Positions 42,524-55,061 are shown, counted from the first letter of the stretch. The stretch: 64,000 nt of DNA from Bryoerythrophyllum caledonicum (GCA_963971425.1 OZ020519.1:1504028-1568027); one strand, 5' to 3'. Translations and numbers: made by a program. The notes: generated from the letters alone by a model not told the origin.

Positions 42524-45500
42524 ATCCACGAAGCTCTTATTAGGGACAATCTAGTGTAAAAATTACTAGATTTCAAATTTTAGGAAACTGCCCAAAATCA
42601 AAATTGTCCCCCCATGGGACACTTGGTCCTTTAGAGGTTAATTCATCTAAAATAGAACATTTGAGTTATCACAACACTAGAGGAAGAGAGAAAGGCACCT
42701 GGTGAAGTTCCAGAAGTTTCTTCTCAATATCTCGAACAGCATCATGCCACTCTTGAATCTCAGCTATTGTGTCCAATATCTATTACAATAATGTCATTGA
42801 TAAGCCCGCACAATCAAATAAATATTAGCTATATTTGTAAAGTGAGATAGAGATATTATGAGTTTTGACTTCTTTTGTATCTTTAATAACTAAAAGTAGC
42901 TCTTAATAGCTCTGGATTTCTATGATTAGTTCAACGAGGAGGAAGGCGGCTAAGCTTCATGGACAACAAGACCTCTTTTTCTTCCTTCTCAAACATGATT
43001 AAAACTACCTTTAACTCTAGTTAGATAACCATCAAGCTCTTCCATTAATCTAATAGCTATCAGAGTGAGAAAAGAGTAGTATAGGAATCAAAACTAGGGT
43101 ATCATATTAGTAATTGGGGTGACTTTACAAGTACGTCACTTACTGTAAAAACCAAACCCTGATGTTTTAACCCCTAAAGAACGAAGGGCACCATTGGAGA
43201 ACAATTTTTTCACTTTCAGTGCAATTTCTTTCACTTTGAGCGCAATTTCTTTTAATCCGTATTGTCAAAATTCACAAAAGTTTCACCACATCATCTCATA
43301 CAAGTTTAGGAGACAATGCTACGGTTTCATTCTCAAAAAGCTCATCTTAACAGTTTTTAATGGATAAAGTAGATATCCTCTAAAATGCCTTGGTCCTTTA
43401 CATGATAACCCTTATTCGCTAGAAGGTGGTGGCCACAGTATTCTACATGTATGGTGTCGTACTTGAACATGATAAGGTTTAGATATTAAAATGACCTCCA
43501 AATGAAAGGTATTAGAGAATCTCCAATCCAAAAGTGTAAGTCTAGCTAAATTCAATATATTTTCTGTATTCTACAAAGGGAAATTTGTGGTTGTATATAC
43601 GGTTCCCGACTGAAATCTAAGGGTTAATGAAAGTTCAGAGCTAGATAATAAACCTCTTGGAACGTACCTGACCTCGCCCCTGCTCCTGGATGGCCTTGTG
43701 GAAAATTTGCTCACTATCTCCTGAGTCAATCAGGCGTTCAATTACCTGTGAAAAAGCAGAGTCAGGTCCCTATTGGAACATGTTTGATGTTTTATAAATA
43801 TGTGGAACTAAAAATTGCGGTTTGATTATGTACTCACAGAGTCGTCCACTTTCTGCCCCACAACTGAATATGTCGCAAACCAACATCAAAATGGTACGAA
43901 ACGTGAGTGTTGTATTATTGGCCTCGTCCTTAAATTCAGAAGGTAAGCTTAGAAATGACATGAAGTTGGGGCACTCACCAGTAAAAACTCGCCGTTCAAC
44001 AACCTCTCGGTACTCATCTTGAAATATTTGCCTCAATGCCTACAATTTCAACAGTCTTGAATAAGAGCCCGCTATTATATGTAGTCGTACAATAGATCAA
44101 AATTCACGGGATCTTGAAAGTTGTGGGCGTAATTGACTTCACCTGAAAGTCCACCATGACCTGCTTCAGCTTCTTCTTCAAGGTGCTGGATTTTAGCCAA
44201 TAATGATCGTGAGTTGACGTTATTTGTAAAACAAGGCATAAACATCATAAGTTTTGACCTCTTTGTTCTTTTTGAATGACTACGTTCAACTCTAATATAA
44301 ATATCTAGGATCAACCCAAAGAGGAAAAAAGGTAACCAAGGTATACAATACAACATGACCTCCCCTTCTTCCTTCTCGAAACTAGTTATAACTACACTAA
44401 ACACTGAATATAGTGTGGATTCATTATTGATGTGGATCACCCACACTAATTTCCATCAAAGCATGTGCATGCCAAGTTCTGATTGGGTATTTGTTCTCGA
44501 GCAAGTGTGTGTTAGTCAACAACTGCATGTAAATTTTCAATTAGTGTAGGAAATTTCAAATAGTCTAGTCTAGTCTACACTATATTCAGGGAAGGGCGTA
44601 GTGATAATAACTAGTTATATTAAATTGATTATAACTAGTGAGTGATTTCGAACATGAGTTTACAAGCCACCAAGCTCATCCATTCTGAATAAGGAATCTA
44701 GAAGAGACACCACCAAGCTCTTCCATTGATATAAGTCATCAAGAGTGGTGATACAAGTAAAAGAAGGGGGTACTAACTTTGAATGACTTTACAAAGAATT
44801 TAATAATCTATCGCAACATGGCTTACGAGGTTATTGCCATGCGTGTCCGGTCGGTGCTCGACCCTTCATGACATCCCTTGTTTCTACGATTTGCAATATT
44901 CTGCAAAATAGTACAATTACATCACTAGTAGAGCGCTAGGGTAGAAATTAATCAAATCAAAGTGGGAGATGGAGAAGCAGAAATCTCTTACTGCTTTGTC
45001 CAAGGCCTCCAATTTGCCCTTTAACACTTGAGCAAGTTTGCTAGTATCATCAAGATGGTCTTCCATTTTCTCCTTTAGAGCTGTCACACAAAATTACAAC
45101 ATATTTCTTATGAAGTATGCTTTTCATGCGCCATACTTGACCGCAAAAAATCACTGAAATTGAGTTTGCATAAAATAAATGGGAATTTTATGAAAAATGT
45201 TGATTTTTTTTTGCTAATGTAGCACTCATCTCACCTTTCATGTTGGCCGCTTTTGTCACAACTTTTGACTCTTCGTTTGTATCCTGTAAAATAGAGTTCG
45301 AGAATTCAATCATGGCTCACAAAAGTTTAAAAATCACCAATGAAGGATACAAATGAAGAGTCAAAATGAAGGATGCTGATGGTACCACGCACCTGCAACT
45401 TCTGAAACCTCTTCCGAATTTCGGCCATCGAATTTTTGACGTCATTGACCTGTTTCCAATTCCAAAATCCCCACAATTATCCATGGTATGTCTTGCCCTT

Positions 45501-46405
45501 GTACCAAAGGCAATAAACAGGTCAATCATAAAACAATTCAATATATCATCAGTGATCTATTATTTCAAAATAAGCATTATGGAAATGAAATAAAAAGAAA
45601 GAAAAGGGTTTTCATTATCTTGTAAAGGATTAGATATGTCTTCAAACTCTACCCAGCACAAGAGTAAATGGTGTACCTCTTGGAAAAATGTTGTCATGTC
45701 ATGGCCAGCCCCTGGGACAGCCGATGGCCCTGCCTCAAGGTCCACGTCTTTTTTAGTTGCTGGCCGTGCATCCGCTTCCGAAGAATCATCCTACACAAGA
45801 CAAAGTCATCATCTCTAGCATACGCACATGTGCTTTCTCATAGTAGCAAGTCCTCTGAAGCATACATAGAATCACTCTAGAGTTCCGAAAATTTCCTGGC
45901 TACTTTTTGAGTATGAACCGAATCAAAATCTCTCCAATTATTAATTATTTCAAAAAAATTGCTCGTCATCCACACGAGGGCTTTTTTCTGTTTTTGGCGA
46001 TTTGGAGCCAAATGGCGAATTTTTTTCCCCTATAAAGATATTCTCAAAAAGTGGGAAAATTATGATTTTATATCGCCAAAATTACATTGATGGCCGTTTC
46101 CATATCGCCATACTGCTACTAGTGAACAACAAGGACTCCGGTTTCCATATTACCATACTGCTACTAGTGAACAGCAAAGACTCCATCTTGTTGCCAAAAA
46201 GGATGTACAAATCTATATTTATGGAGTCCAAAAAGGATATTTATAGAGAAAATTTGGTTTTGTATGGTTTCAGGAGAAACTTTTTGTCTCCAAAAAATTT
46301 ATGTCGCCACTCTCGCTAAAACCGTGAAACGAAGAACAAAAGAAAAAGAAAAGAAAAAAGCCCTGATCCACACCACAGATTACTTACAGCAAGGAGATCA
46401 TTCAT
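40304..46405 (-). CDS. SYP132: Syntaxin (Qa-SNARE), SYP13 type, 13 coding exons, 308 aa
   Basis: Plasma-membrane Qa-SNARE that helps fuse secretory vesicles. Exons, all with GT-AG junctions in phase: 46405-46388, 45790-45677, 45449-45393, 45283-45235, 45080-44992, 44900-44827, 44185-44143, 44039-43979, 43863-43838, 43745-43668, 42779-42699, 40785-40720, 40474-40304. Together 927 nt, giving 308 aa, close to the roughly 304 aa of Arabidopsis SYP132. Marks: N-terminal MNDLLA; Habc helices in exons 2-6; the linker [25 protein letters not shown] motif in exons 10-13 with the zero-layer Gln242 in VEAQGELLD; a C-terminal membrane anchor (about 280-302) with a short tail. The first coding exon has only 18 nt. 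The introns hold several transposons. The gene appears intact. The symbol is by similarity; SYP131 or another SYP1 member is possible. Confidence 0.9.
41118..41501. mobile_element. Small GC-rich element with TAA duplication (PIF/Harbinger-like MITE)
   Basis: GAGCATCC at the left and GGAGATGCTC at the right are imperfect inverted ends, flanked by TAA on each side (41115-41117 and 41502-41504). A 3-bp T(A/T)A duplication fits the PIF/Harbinger superfamily. The inside holds an AT-rich half and a GC-rich half with a perfect 30-bp palindrome at 41295-41324 centred on CACGTG. Confidence 0.65.
41511..41881. mobile_element. Small element with AGGTGAACCTCTAGTT inverted ends
   Basis: AGGTGAACCTCTAGTT at 41517-41532 is matched by its inverse at 41860-41875, and the match extends weakly outward. 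It contains no gene. It stands almost directly next to the preceding small element, within the same piggyBac-like element. Superfamily unclear. Confidence 0.6.
42457..42521. repeat. AAT trinucleotide microsatellite
   Basis: About 21 AAT units with one interruption (ACT). Confidence 0.95.
43167..43408. mobile_element. piggyBac-like short copy in syntaxin intron 10
   Basis: The left end TTAACCCCTAAAGAAC is good. The inner sequence (AATCCG...TCAAAATTCACAAAA...ACCAC(A/G)TCATCTCA...TTCTCAAAAAG) is homologous to the right half of 47153-48523 in opposite orientation. The right end is degenerate (TTGGTCCTTTACATGATAA), so this boundary is approximate. Confidence 0.55.
46098..46172. repeat. Short direct duplication in syntaxin intron 1 side
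   Basis: A segment with CATACTGCTACTAGTGAACA and about 20 flanking bases occurs twice in tandem (at about 46110 and 46150). It lies in intron 1 or the 5' region of the syntaxin gene. Confidence 0.7.
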
Positions 46406-47152
46406 GGTGACAGCCTCCAAAATCAGAACCCCATCAAAATCTGCTCCTGCATCTCACAAGCTCATCATTCCCCAATCACCATCGTCTCTATTTCCGCAAT
46501 CACCAACATCACGATCATCATAAAATCCTCCGCATTTCCGAAGCACTTAGGACTCCACACCTCTTGTTGTCATCTTACATGTATCCACAAAGAGATTTAC
46601 AGCTCACGGTTCAACAATGGATTTTTTTGCAAATTTCGTGTTCCGATTTGAAGGCGATCTTTTCAAGAATAGGGGTCTTTTGAAACCACGTTTTCTTCCT
46701 ATTCCTTGATTAATTTCGTGAAACTCCCAAATCTTCTTAGTTTAGTTTTGACAACCAAGGGTTTCTTTGCCGCTGTTATGATGAATTTCTCATATGATGA
46801 AGGAAAACCCTAAAAACAGGGGTCATGCCCTAAATTTCACAAAGCTCCTCATTCTCCCAATTTTGTTTTGGTCGGAAACCTGCTTTCAAGTCTGGATTGT
46901 GTGGCAATTGTGGGTTCAAATGTATGGCCAAGCATCATCATAACACACATATGTTGTAAATAACATGTGCTAAAGTAGTGGTGACTTTGAAGAATCATGT
47001 ACGATGAGAGCCATCCAATTGGAGATTGACCCTTTTAAGGACAAGAATATGGATTATGATTGGCGGTTGAGTTCCTAGATGCCATTACCCTGTTTGTAAA
47101 TATCTTCAATAGAGAGATGTCATATGAACTTGGTTGAAAAACATCACTTCTC
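46406..47152. promoter_or_regulatory. 5' region of the syntaxin gene
   Basis: Upstream of the 18-nt first coding exon. It should contain the 5' UTR and promoter. It is followed outward by a piggyBac-like element. No distinct TATA box or operator can be named with confidence. Confidence 0.35.
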
Positions 47153-48523
47153 TTAACCCCTAAAGGATAGAGCCTATGACCGTGGCATCAATCCCAATTT
47201 CCATTGCAATGTGTGCTCTATTTCTTCATTAAATATGGGTGGAATTTTTTCAATTTGTAGAATTTTTCATAGATGAGATCACATGTCTTGTTTGTGTCAC
47301 AAAATTGCAGATTTTTTGGTGAAATTTTATAACTACTTTGAAAGAGTGAAGAAAAAGTGAAGAAAATTTGTATCATATGCTTAAAAATTCAAAGAATATG
47401 ACCGGTGGTGTACAGTACATTACAATGCCAAGACTAGGAGTGTAGATTAAACTTTTGTGTTCAGCTAAAATTAGTGAATCGGTCAACCATGGTCATAGGC
47501 CCAAAGTTCAAATTGCAATAACTAATTCAACTTTATGTATTTCTCAAAAATTTGACTTGGGATGGAAACTAGACTTCATAAGCTTTGTTTCATAAGTTGG
47601 ACTGGAATTGGAAAAGTGTAAGTTGAATGACTTGAATTCAGATTCGTAGCAAAAGCTAGAAGTTTCTAAAATACACTACATTGAGATCCATATCACATAA
47701 GATTTTCTTCTCTAGATAAAACATGACTATGTCAATGAGACAAGTTTAATCAACATTTATCACTTAGATGTTCAATGAACTCTCCAAAAAGAATTGGATG
47801 AACAAAGATCATTCACATCGTTTATCACCCTCAAACTTTCATCCGAGAAGCCAATTTTTGGGTCCTAAGACGTTCCAAAGTTAAATGCTTCTTGTTCTTG
47901 ACAATAGCTTCTCTTAGTGAGCCAATCAAGCTTGCCCCTCCACTTTTAAGGTAAGCCCCCCTAAAACCGACAAGCTAAGGAATGTGCATGTATGGAAAGA
48001 GGAGATAATTATACAATTATTTTAAAGTGATAGCCAATTGTGCAACCATGTTAAGTGGTTGGCCAGCAATAGGTTACCCCCACAACCAACGACCAAAACT
48101 AGGGTCTTGACTAATAACAAACCTCCATTTGGAGCTAAGTTGGTGGTAATAGGATGAAAAAGGGTTGGATAGACCCCAATTTTATAGGCGTTGGCTATAG
48201 GTTTTGGTTGGTTATGGGGGGGATTACCTTAGTCCCTTCACAAGGTCGTAGCTGGCAAAAAAACAAGTTGTGCTACACTTATGCTACCACCAAATATTTC
48301 TTAATCCCTAAAAGCCTAAGGCATTTTAAAGGAATCTCTACTCTGTTGATTATAATTTGCAAAGATTAACTTTTTGAGAATCTAATTGTAGTATCTTCTT
48401 CTGAACTTCTTTGAGATGACGTGGTTAAAATTTTGTGAATTTTGACCGCACGGATTGAAAAATAAATACAATCAAAGTAACTTTTTTGTACTCCATAGGT
48501 ACAGTTGGGTCTTTAGGGGTTAA
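47153..48523. mobile_element. piggyBac-like non-autonomous element upstream of the syntaxin gene
   Basis: Left end TTAACCCCTAAAGGATAG, right end the inverse of TTAACCCCTAAAGACCCA; both begin exactly with TTAA and share 13 terminal bases. Length 1371 bp. No transposase. Its right half is shared with the copy at 43167-43408. Confidence 0.7.
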
Positions 48524-49290
48524 TGCATCTTACCTAGATCTTAGATTTTAGGGTTTAGAATTAACATACAACATTCAAAAGAACATGCGCCACCATAACA
48601 TCAACAAAGTAAGGTAACCCAGTGGTAACCAATCAAAATCCATAATTGACACCTATAAAATTGGCGTATATTTAATTAACTTCAATTCCGTTACCACCCG
48701 TTTTGCTCCAAAAAATCCCCTTCATTTTGGTTGGCGCTTATGGGCGGTACTTATTGATGGTCATTGACTAAATGCCGCAATACACTTAAAAAGTTCACAA
48801 CCAATTCACTTTTCATAAAAAATATGAAATCACTCAGGTTGAAATTGTAATTCTATTGGCTATTACACAAAAATGTAATTATTTTAATGTTTTGTCTCCA
48901 TATATGCACATTGCTTAACTTGCCGGTTACAAGAGGGTATTCCCTTGTGTAGCCCATTCCGTTCTTGCTAGAGGCACGCCAACAATGGCCGCCATTGTTG
49001 AACCTGTAATTGTAATAAAATGGAAACATCATAGCATGCCCAACACTCGTGACTTTGAGGTCCTTGAATCTAGCTTTTAGAGAGGCTATTATGGGGTCAT
49101 GGGAGGGAATTGCAAGTGTTTGTCCCACTACTCCTCGAAATCGCTTCCTCAACTTCTCTTTGGGCCAATGAGAGACAAGAACAAGTGAAAAGTAATGTTG
49201 ATGGCAAGAACAAAGATACCATATAAAATCCTTCCTATAGAGTAGATTTTTGTATCTAGAGGAATTCAAGGAAAGTGTAAAGTATTTGAG
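48524..49290. other. Spacer, no gene recognised
   Basis: The minus-strand frame 48853-49269 (138 aa) shows no domain known to me and lies among repeats. I do not call it a gene. Confidence 0.4.
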
Positions 49291-49995
49291 GGCATTGGTA
49301 GGGAACGTGTAGAGTGCTTGAAGGCGTTGGTGACGATTGTTCTTGACCTCTGTGGTTGTTCTCTTGTTATGACTCTTGTCTTGAGTCTATTGCTTGACTC
49401 TCTCCCCCCCATCTTGTATTTGTCGGTCGAGTTTTGACTCTGGTGAATCCCTCTAAAGTCGTGGGCAACACGACATTATCTTGGGTTCTTTCGGGTCTGA
49501 TTGTATTGTATTCTTGTTTTAATTTCCCCAGAATTAGGTCTTTCAGCTTGAGGGCCCTAGTAGAAAACGTGTAGAGTGCTGAAGGGCATTGGTGGAGAAC
49601 GTGTAGAGTCCTCGAGGGCATTGGTGGGGAATATGTAGATTGCTCGAGGGCATTGGTGGTAAACGTGTAGAGTGCTTGAGGGCATTGGTGGTAAACATGA
49701 AGAGTAGTTGAGGGCATTGGTGGTAAACATGAAGAGTGTTGAAGGGCATTGGTGGGGAACGTATGGACTGCTCGAGGGCATTGGTGGGGAACGTGAGGAG
49801 TGCTTGAGGGCGTTGGTGGGGAAAGCGTAGAGTGCCTGAGGGCATTGGTGGGGAACGTGTAGAGTGCCCAAGGGCATTGGTGGGGAACGTATAGAGTGCC
49901 CAAGGGCATTGGTGGGGAACGTGAGGAGTGCTTGAGGGCGTTGGTCGGGAACGCGTAGAGTGCTTGAGGGCTTTGGTGGGGAACGCGTAGAGTGC
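49290..49995. repeat. 30-bp minisatellite
   Basis: The main array (about 49570-49995) consists of roughly 14 units of GGGCATTGGTGGGGAACGTG plus TAGAGTGCTTGA or a variant. A single diverged unit pair lies earlier, near 49290-49330. Since the unit is 30 bp, frames stay open in all phases; the 219-aa minus-strand ORF is such an artefact. Confidence 0.88.
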
Positions 49996-50941
49996 CCAAG
50001 GGGACCAAGCTATTTTGCGTGCTCAATTTTGCGAGCTGCGAGCTGCGAGCCTACGGTTGCGAGCCTTGCAGGCAAATATTTTGTATCAAATTTGAAAAAA
50101 GTAAGAGAAAGTAAAAGTTTAGTGGGTTTTGTTTTTGGTGACCTAGGTTTGGGCGCAATAAATGGGTGGACCTATGACCGTGGGGGACGGTGAACGGTCT
50201 CAAAGCGTGAGGTTATAGGGTTTGATAATTTAGTTCATATTTTCCTACCTATACCTATGGCCGTGGATTCTATGGTCCAACAATAACGGGTAGATAGGAT
50301 ATCTGTAGCTATGAAGCATTTGTTTACGGGTTCAACGTATAAAATAGTGCAGTGGAAGAGAGGAGGAGAGGCATGTGGTAGTGTAGTTTTCAGTTTAGGG
50401 TTCAGGGTGTAGGACTCTTGGTTTAGAGGAACTAGTACTTAGAGTTATGGGTCCACAGTTTTATGGAGCTGTAGAGAGACAACGTCGGTGGCAGACAAAG
50501 TAGAAGATGGAGATATGTAGGTTTAGGCGACAGTGATGGATAACAAAAGAGCTACAGTTAGAGTAAACAATGTAAGGTCTCATGGGAGTCCTATACGAAG
50601 TGGTCAATAAGAAGATGGATAGTTGGATTTGGTTTAGGTGAAGTGGATAGCAAACACGGTTTAGGGTATTGGGGGAGCTTCATGAGTTCAAGATAACTAC
50701 GAAAGACGATAGACAGAGACAGTCACAAGGGGTTAGTGGGATAGTGAGAAATTCAACCACATTTGGGGTTTAGGGACAAGAAAAATTAGAAGCGGCAGAG
50801 GGAAACTGTCCCTTCTTTCATGCAAGTGAAGAGATAGAGTAGACAAGATGTACTACAAGCTGTGGAGGTGGCCCTTTTAGTCTCACCGTCTTTTAAATGG
50901 AAGGATTGTCTTCTTACAAGCTTAGCGATTGGGAATGGTAG
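49996..50941. other. Spacer downstream of the MULE transposase gene
   Basis: It contains a short GCGAGCT tandem (50028-50050) and otherwise no gene. If the transposase gene belongs to a complete element, one terminal inverted repeat should lie here or in the minisatellite, but with the other end outside the window I cannot identify it. Confidence 0.4.
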
Positions 50942-53900
50942 CTATGCTGCATAGTATTTGAGGAGCAAAATCTGAAGAATACGCTTGATTTCATTCCAAC
51001 TGAAACTAGGTGCGTGAATAAAGACATCTACCTCCGGGTCTAAACCACACACAATGTTGAATATGTAGTAGAGGTGCTTACACTAAGTCCATGAACCGCG
51101 TTTCCCAAGCGATTTCTTCGACATCTCTGTGAAAGAGAGGCAGTCGCAGCTTGGAAACTGACCGATTGTGACGAAATATCGGGAAACTGTGGAAATGTTC
51201 CGCGACTCCAAAGTGACAATGCAACCAAGGGCTGGAGGTGGAACCATTAGAATCGTGCAGAGTTTTCCCATTATGGAGTGAGCAGAGGCGCAGCTGTTAT
51301 GGTGACGAGTAGTAGGAGCAGCTTCGTTTCTTCGGATGTTTTTTCCGTATCGCTTGGTTGGATGGTCTGTAGGGTTAAGAGGCACAGGGTAATCGTTCAG
51401 GTTCACCGAGACGCCTTCACCGAACAACTTTCTAGGAGACAGAACCTCACGCTCAGCGAGACAAAACCCAGCAGTTTCTAAGGCAAGTATCTCTGTTCTG
51501 CTCAGGTTTGTGCCCATCTGAACTGGCCAGAACTGTGGAGGAGGTGGCATTCTTTGAACCCACTTGCGCCGTGTGCCCATAACACAACGATGAATGTCGT
51601 CGTTGCAGAAGAAGAACCGATGTCTCTCTAATCTAGTCTTTCTGTAATTATCCATCAAGCCAGTGTAAGTAGGGGCAGCTGTTGCTCGGTTGTTCTGTAC
51701 AATAGATGCCACACACTTCTTCCTTGTGCCGGCTTGAAGAGCGAAACATTTCCTAGCAGATGTTTTAGGAAGCCTTGCGATGTGCCAGTCATTCTCATCA
51801 CAGACCGTCTCTTGTACAGCTCTCACGCCTGGAACCCGGGAAGAAGTTCTTGGTGGAGACGAAGGAAGTACTTCAGGAAGTTCCGGAGAGGGATTTGGTG
51901 ATGGCAAGGGATCATCAGCTGTGAGATCCACAATCACTTCATCAATGCGACGTGCCTTACCTCTAGGACGGGAGATGCTAATTTTATCCGGGCGATGTGA
52001 ATCAAATTGAGAACCTGGAGGAAGATCAGCTTTTCTCTTCAAGGATACAAACTCTTCTTCTCCTTCTAGGTGAGGATTGCGAGTGCAGAATTCGTCCGCA
52101 CCGGGCATGTTGGCGAGGGCGGCATGAAGAACCTTAGCATTCCCTGAACGCCGCGCGGTGCGAAGGGCAGTACGGAGCCGGAGTTCTTCCTTTCCTGGAC
52201 CCGTACCTGGCTTCTCACCCTTCAGGAATTGATAGTATGCGACAACTTGCATGAAAGCACGGACCATGTCGTCGACTGCAGCAACATACAAATCATTCCC
52301 TCGTTTTCCCGACTGTTGTAACCATTTGTTGTGAACCGACTCCGCCAAATTACAGGAAGGCATCTCGGCTAGTTCAGCTTCGCTGAGGTTCTGCAGAGAA
52401 TGGGACAAAACATAGTTCAAAAGAAGGATTGAATTGTAAGAACCGTTTAGAACAGCAAAGAAAAGCAATGCAGTGATCATGTAGACGTGAATTAAATAAC
52501 AGAGGATTTCACTGAGAAGAGGGACATGTTAGAAAATCTTGAAATGCGAGGTCAATAATTATATGTAACGTAATCAGGGCCACAACTATCGTACTGCCGA
52601 TATCGGCAAGCCCAAAACTGATGGGGCGACTATCAAGCAAGGACCAAACTGCGGTGCTTCGGCTGTGGAGCAGGAGCAGCCGACGTCGGCAGTGTTTAAA
52701 TGAACGATATGAAAAGTAAAGTACAGAATGTGCAACTTAGAGTTCTTTCCGGGTGCCTACAATGACTAAGTTTGTGAGGCTATCGGATGACACCAATTTA
52801 AGCAATTGTGGAAAGGAAACAATGAGTGTACTTACAAGCTCCATGAATCCTCCCCACTGCCGATATCGGAAATGCCAGAAAGATAGCCAGAGCTCTAGTC
52901 TCGGAAGCCCGTCCTCAGTTGATGCCCCGGAGGACAACCACCACGCCCTGATTGCCAGGTACCTGCACTCAGCCACCTCCAAAGAGATGGAATTTTTATA
53001 TTGCTTACAGAGCCTTCGGTGCTGATCTTGGAGGTCGCTTCGAATATCTGCCTTCGTATGTTTTTCAAGAGACTGAGCCCAATGAAAGAGGCAAGTTCTT
53101 TCTCTGGACTCCATTGGAACGGCAGGGTCGCCACTACCGTAAATTATTCGAACAGCATTCCAGTTTGCCTGGGCACTATCCGCCATGAATCCCTTGAAAT
53201 TTGGACTGAGAAGGTCATGCCTGCTACAAACTGCATTCAGATTCTGCCAGAACACTATCTGAGCTGCCACATCTTCGGACTGCATATCGCAAATTGCAAT
53301 GGTCATGACCCGACAGTAAGTAGAGTCGTACACATGGCAAGCCATTGTGGTCCAAGATTTGACACGTTTGACATGGTCAAACATCATCCAGGAGTCTCCT
53401 AAATCACCCCCTTGTTGCATTCGCTTCACTAAATCAACTCCACTCCCAGGACCAACCTCGGCCATCTTGAAAATGAAGACTTTATCAGAGTCTGTTCCTT
53501 GACCAGGGAAACGGTTCTCCTGTATGAAGGCCCAATTGCTTGACCCCCTCAGCTTGGTGATGCTGTCCATGACACCGAATCGGCGAAGGTAACGGAACGT
53601 TGTCACCTCATTTCTAATGCTAGGAGACGACATCAGTTTGAACTTGTCCAATACGGGGACAAGTTCTTCCAAAGGCAATGTCCTCTGTGGCACGCCATCA
53701 GGGCATAAGAGTAATTCCCCAAGGAACTCCTTGCTAGCTTCGAGGACAATAGAGGAATTTGTTCCAGCCGGAGTTCGTTCCACCTGGTCGCCAATGAGGC
53801 AACGAAGCTTTGCAGAGGAGTCTCTATAGTTTCCTTTCTTCACAGCATGACCATGTGAACCCAAGTGAATGCAAGCTCGGGTCACATGGCCATCACCAAG

Positions 53901-55061
53901 AACGTAATATATCTTTGCCGGGCAACATCCATAACAGGTAGGCGGAACGTGACACACGGCGCAGACAACAGTGGAATGAAGAGGAGGGTCACAGCCAGGC
54001 ACGAATGGTGATGCAGAATTCCCCTCCCATTCAGTTTCATTAACTGAGGACGACCTATTCGGACGCTTTATGAAATCACAGGAATCATTGGCGCACTTCA
54101 GGTCGCCAAGACATGAAGACATTCGAAAGGTGAGGTTAAACTCAGATTTGATGTGCGAAGTGGCAGTTCGCGTCCAAGCGTGGCCGTCATCCTGTTTATC
54201 CATTCCGTGCAGGTGCCCAGCCTTTGTGGAAGGAGGATACTTTCCCAGAGGGGGAAGTTCAAAGATGACATCTCCATCGAAATCTGGAGGGAGAAAATCA
54301 ACCTTGCGTACTGGAATGGAATTGTAATCTAGTTTTGACAAAACAGACTTCGAGCCACGTCGGCCGCTAAGAAGTCGGAGATACTGGACGATACTATGGG
54401 AAGGAGGAAGAGGGGGTTTAAGATTGGTGCGACTAACACTCTGAGACGGTGTGGACTCAGAAACATGGATTGCCGAGTTCAGAAGGGAAGCACTGGGAGG
54501 GGAAGCATAAGGGATGCACTCGCTGTCGGAATCGTCACTTAGAACGACGACTCCATCATTAGGTGGCTCTAGTTTTACCTTCCGGAGAAGTGGAGTCACA
54601 TCAGTTGCAGCAGAACAACGACCAGGTGTCAAGTTTAACGATCCGGTAATCGGTGCATTATCAACAGTCCCATAAACTCGATAGTTTCCAGGAGCCAGTA
54701 GCCAAGTCTTTGTACTGTCATGAGAGGAAGGCATTTGAGCAACTGTATGGCTGACCTCGTTTGTGACGGGATCAAGAACATCCATATCGACATGGACACT
54801 GTGTTCTAAGAAATGAAAACGAGAGGCCAAACGACTTTCAGAGACTGTAGTAAAACCATCATTTGAAACAGGAAAAGAAATGGGTAAAGCTTGACCAGCA
54901 GCGCGAATGAGAACGGATCCACATTTCAGAACATGTGATGCAGCCATGTAAAACAAGATGTGTGGTGAACAGATTAGAAAGAAGGATGAGGCTGGAGAGG
55001 CTAAAGATGCAAAATGATGTGAAGCCTGTGAATGGCAAGATCTTCCGAGCGGCCGGAACAA
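50942..55061 (-). CDS. MULE-type transposase, two exons, with premature stop in the SWIM finger
   Basis: Exon 1 runs 55061-52836, intron 52835-52391 (GTAAGT...CTGCAG), exon 2 from 52390. Exon 1 has a Cys/His-rich region (residues about 335-415: CANDSCDF, CAVCHVPPTCYGCC, CIHLGSHGHAV) like the zinc DNA-binding regions before MULE cores, then Asp562 in MMFDHVKR, Asp628 in KGFMADSAQANW and TCLFHWAQSLEKH, which fit the MULE DDE pattern. Exon 2 has an acidic, Pro-rich middle and a C-terminal CDC, the first half of a SWIM zinc finger. A TAG (51083-51085) follows GKRGSWT, but the same frame goes on with CKHLYYIF, the second half of the finger, to a TAG at 50942. So the annotated product either ends early or the copy carries a nonsense mutation. 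The gene is divergent from the plus gene starting at 55598. Confidence 0.7.
52595..52869. repeat. Three TGCCGA-NN-TCGGCA palindromes at the transposase intron
   Basis: TGCCGATATCGGCA at 52595-52608, GCCGACGTCGGC at 52679-52690 (both perfect) and TGCCGATATCGG at 52858-52869. They lie in or next to the single intron of the transposase gene and belong to the same motif as the arrays at 56.6 and 59.1 kb. Confidence 0.85.

Larger units (their letters stand above)
40983..42641. mobile_element. piggyBac-like non-autonomous element in syntaxin intron 12
   Basis: Left end TTAACCCCTAAAGGACCA, right end the inverse TGGTCCTTTAGAGGTTAA (17 of 18 match). TTAA at both ends is the target-site form of the piggyBac superfamily, and the inner CCC start of the ends fits it too. 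No transposase inside. At least two other small elements (41118-41501 and 41511-41881) and an AAT microsatellite lie inside it. Confidence 0.7.

Noticed and set aside
49367-50026. 219-aa minus-strand ORF with repeats like PHQCPQALYAFPTNAL
   Set aside because: It is the translation of a 30-bp minisatellite; all frames stay open because the unit is a multiple of three.
53001-54327. Plus-strand ORFs opposite the MULE transposase exon 1
   Set aside because: Antisense frames with no motif; the minus frame carries the zinc and DDE marks.
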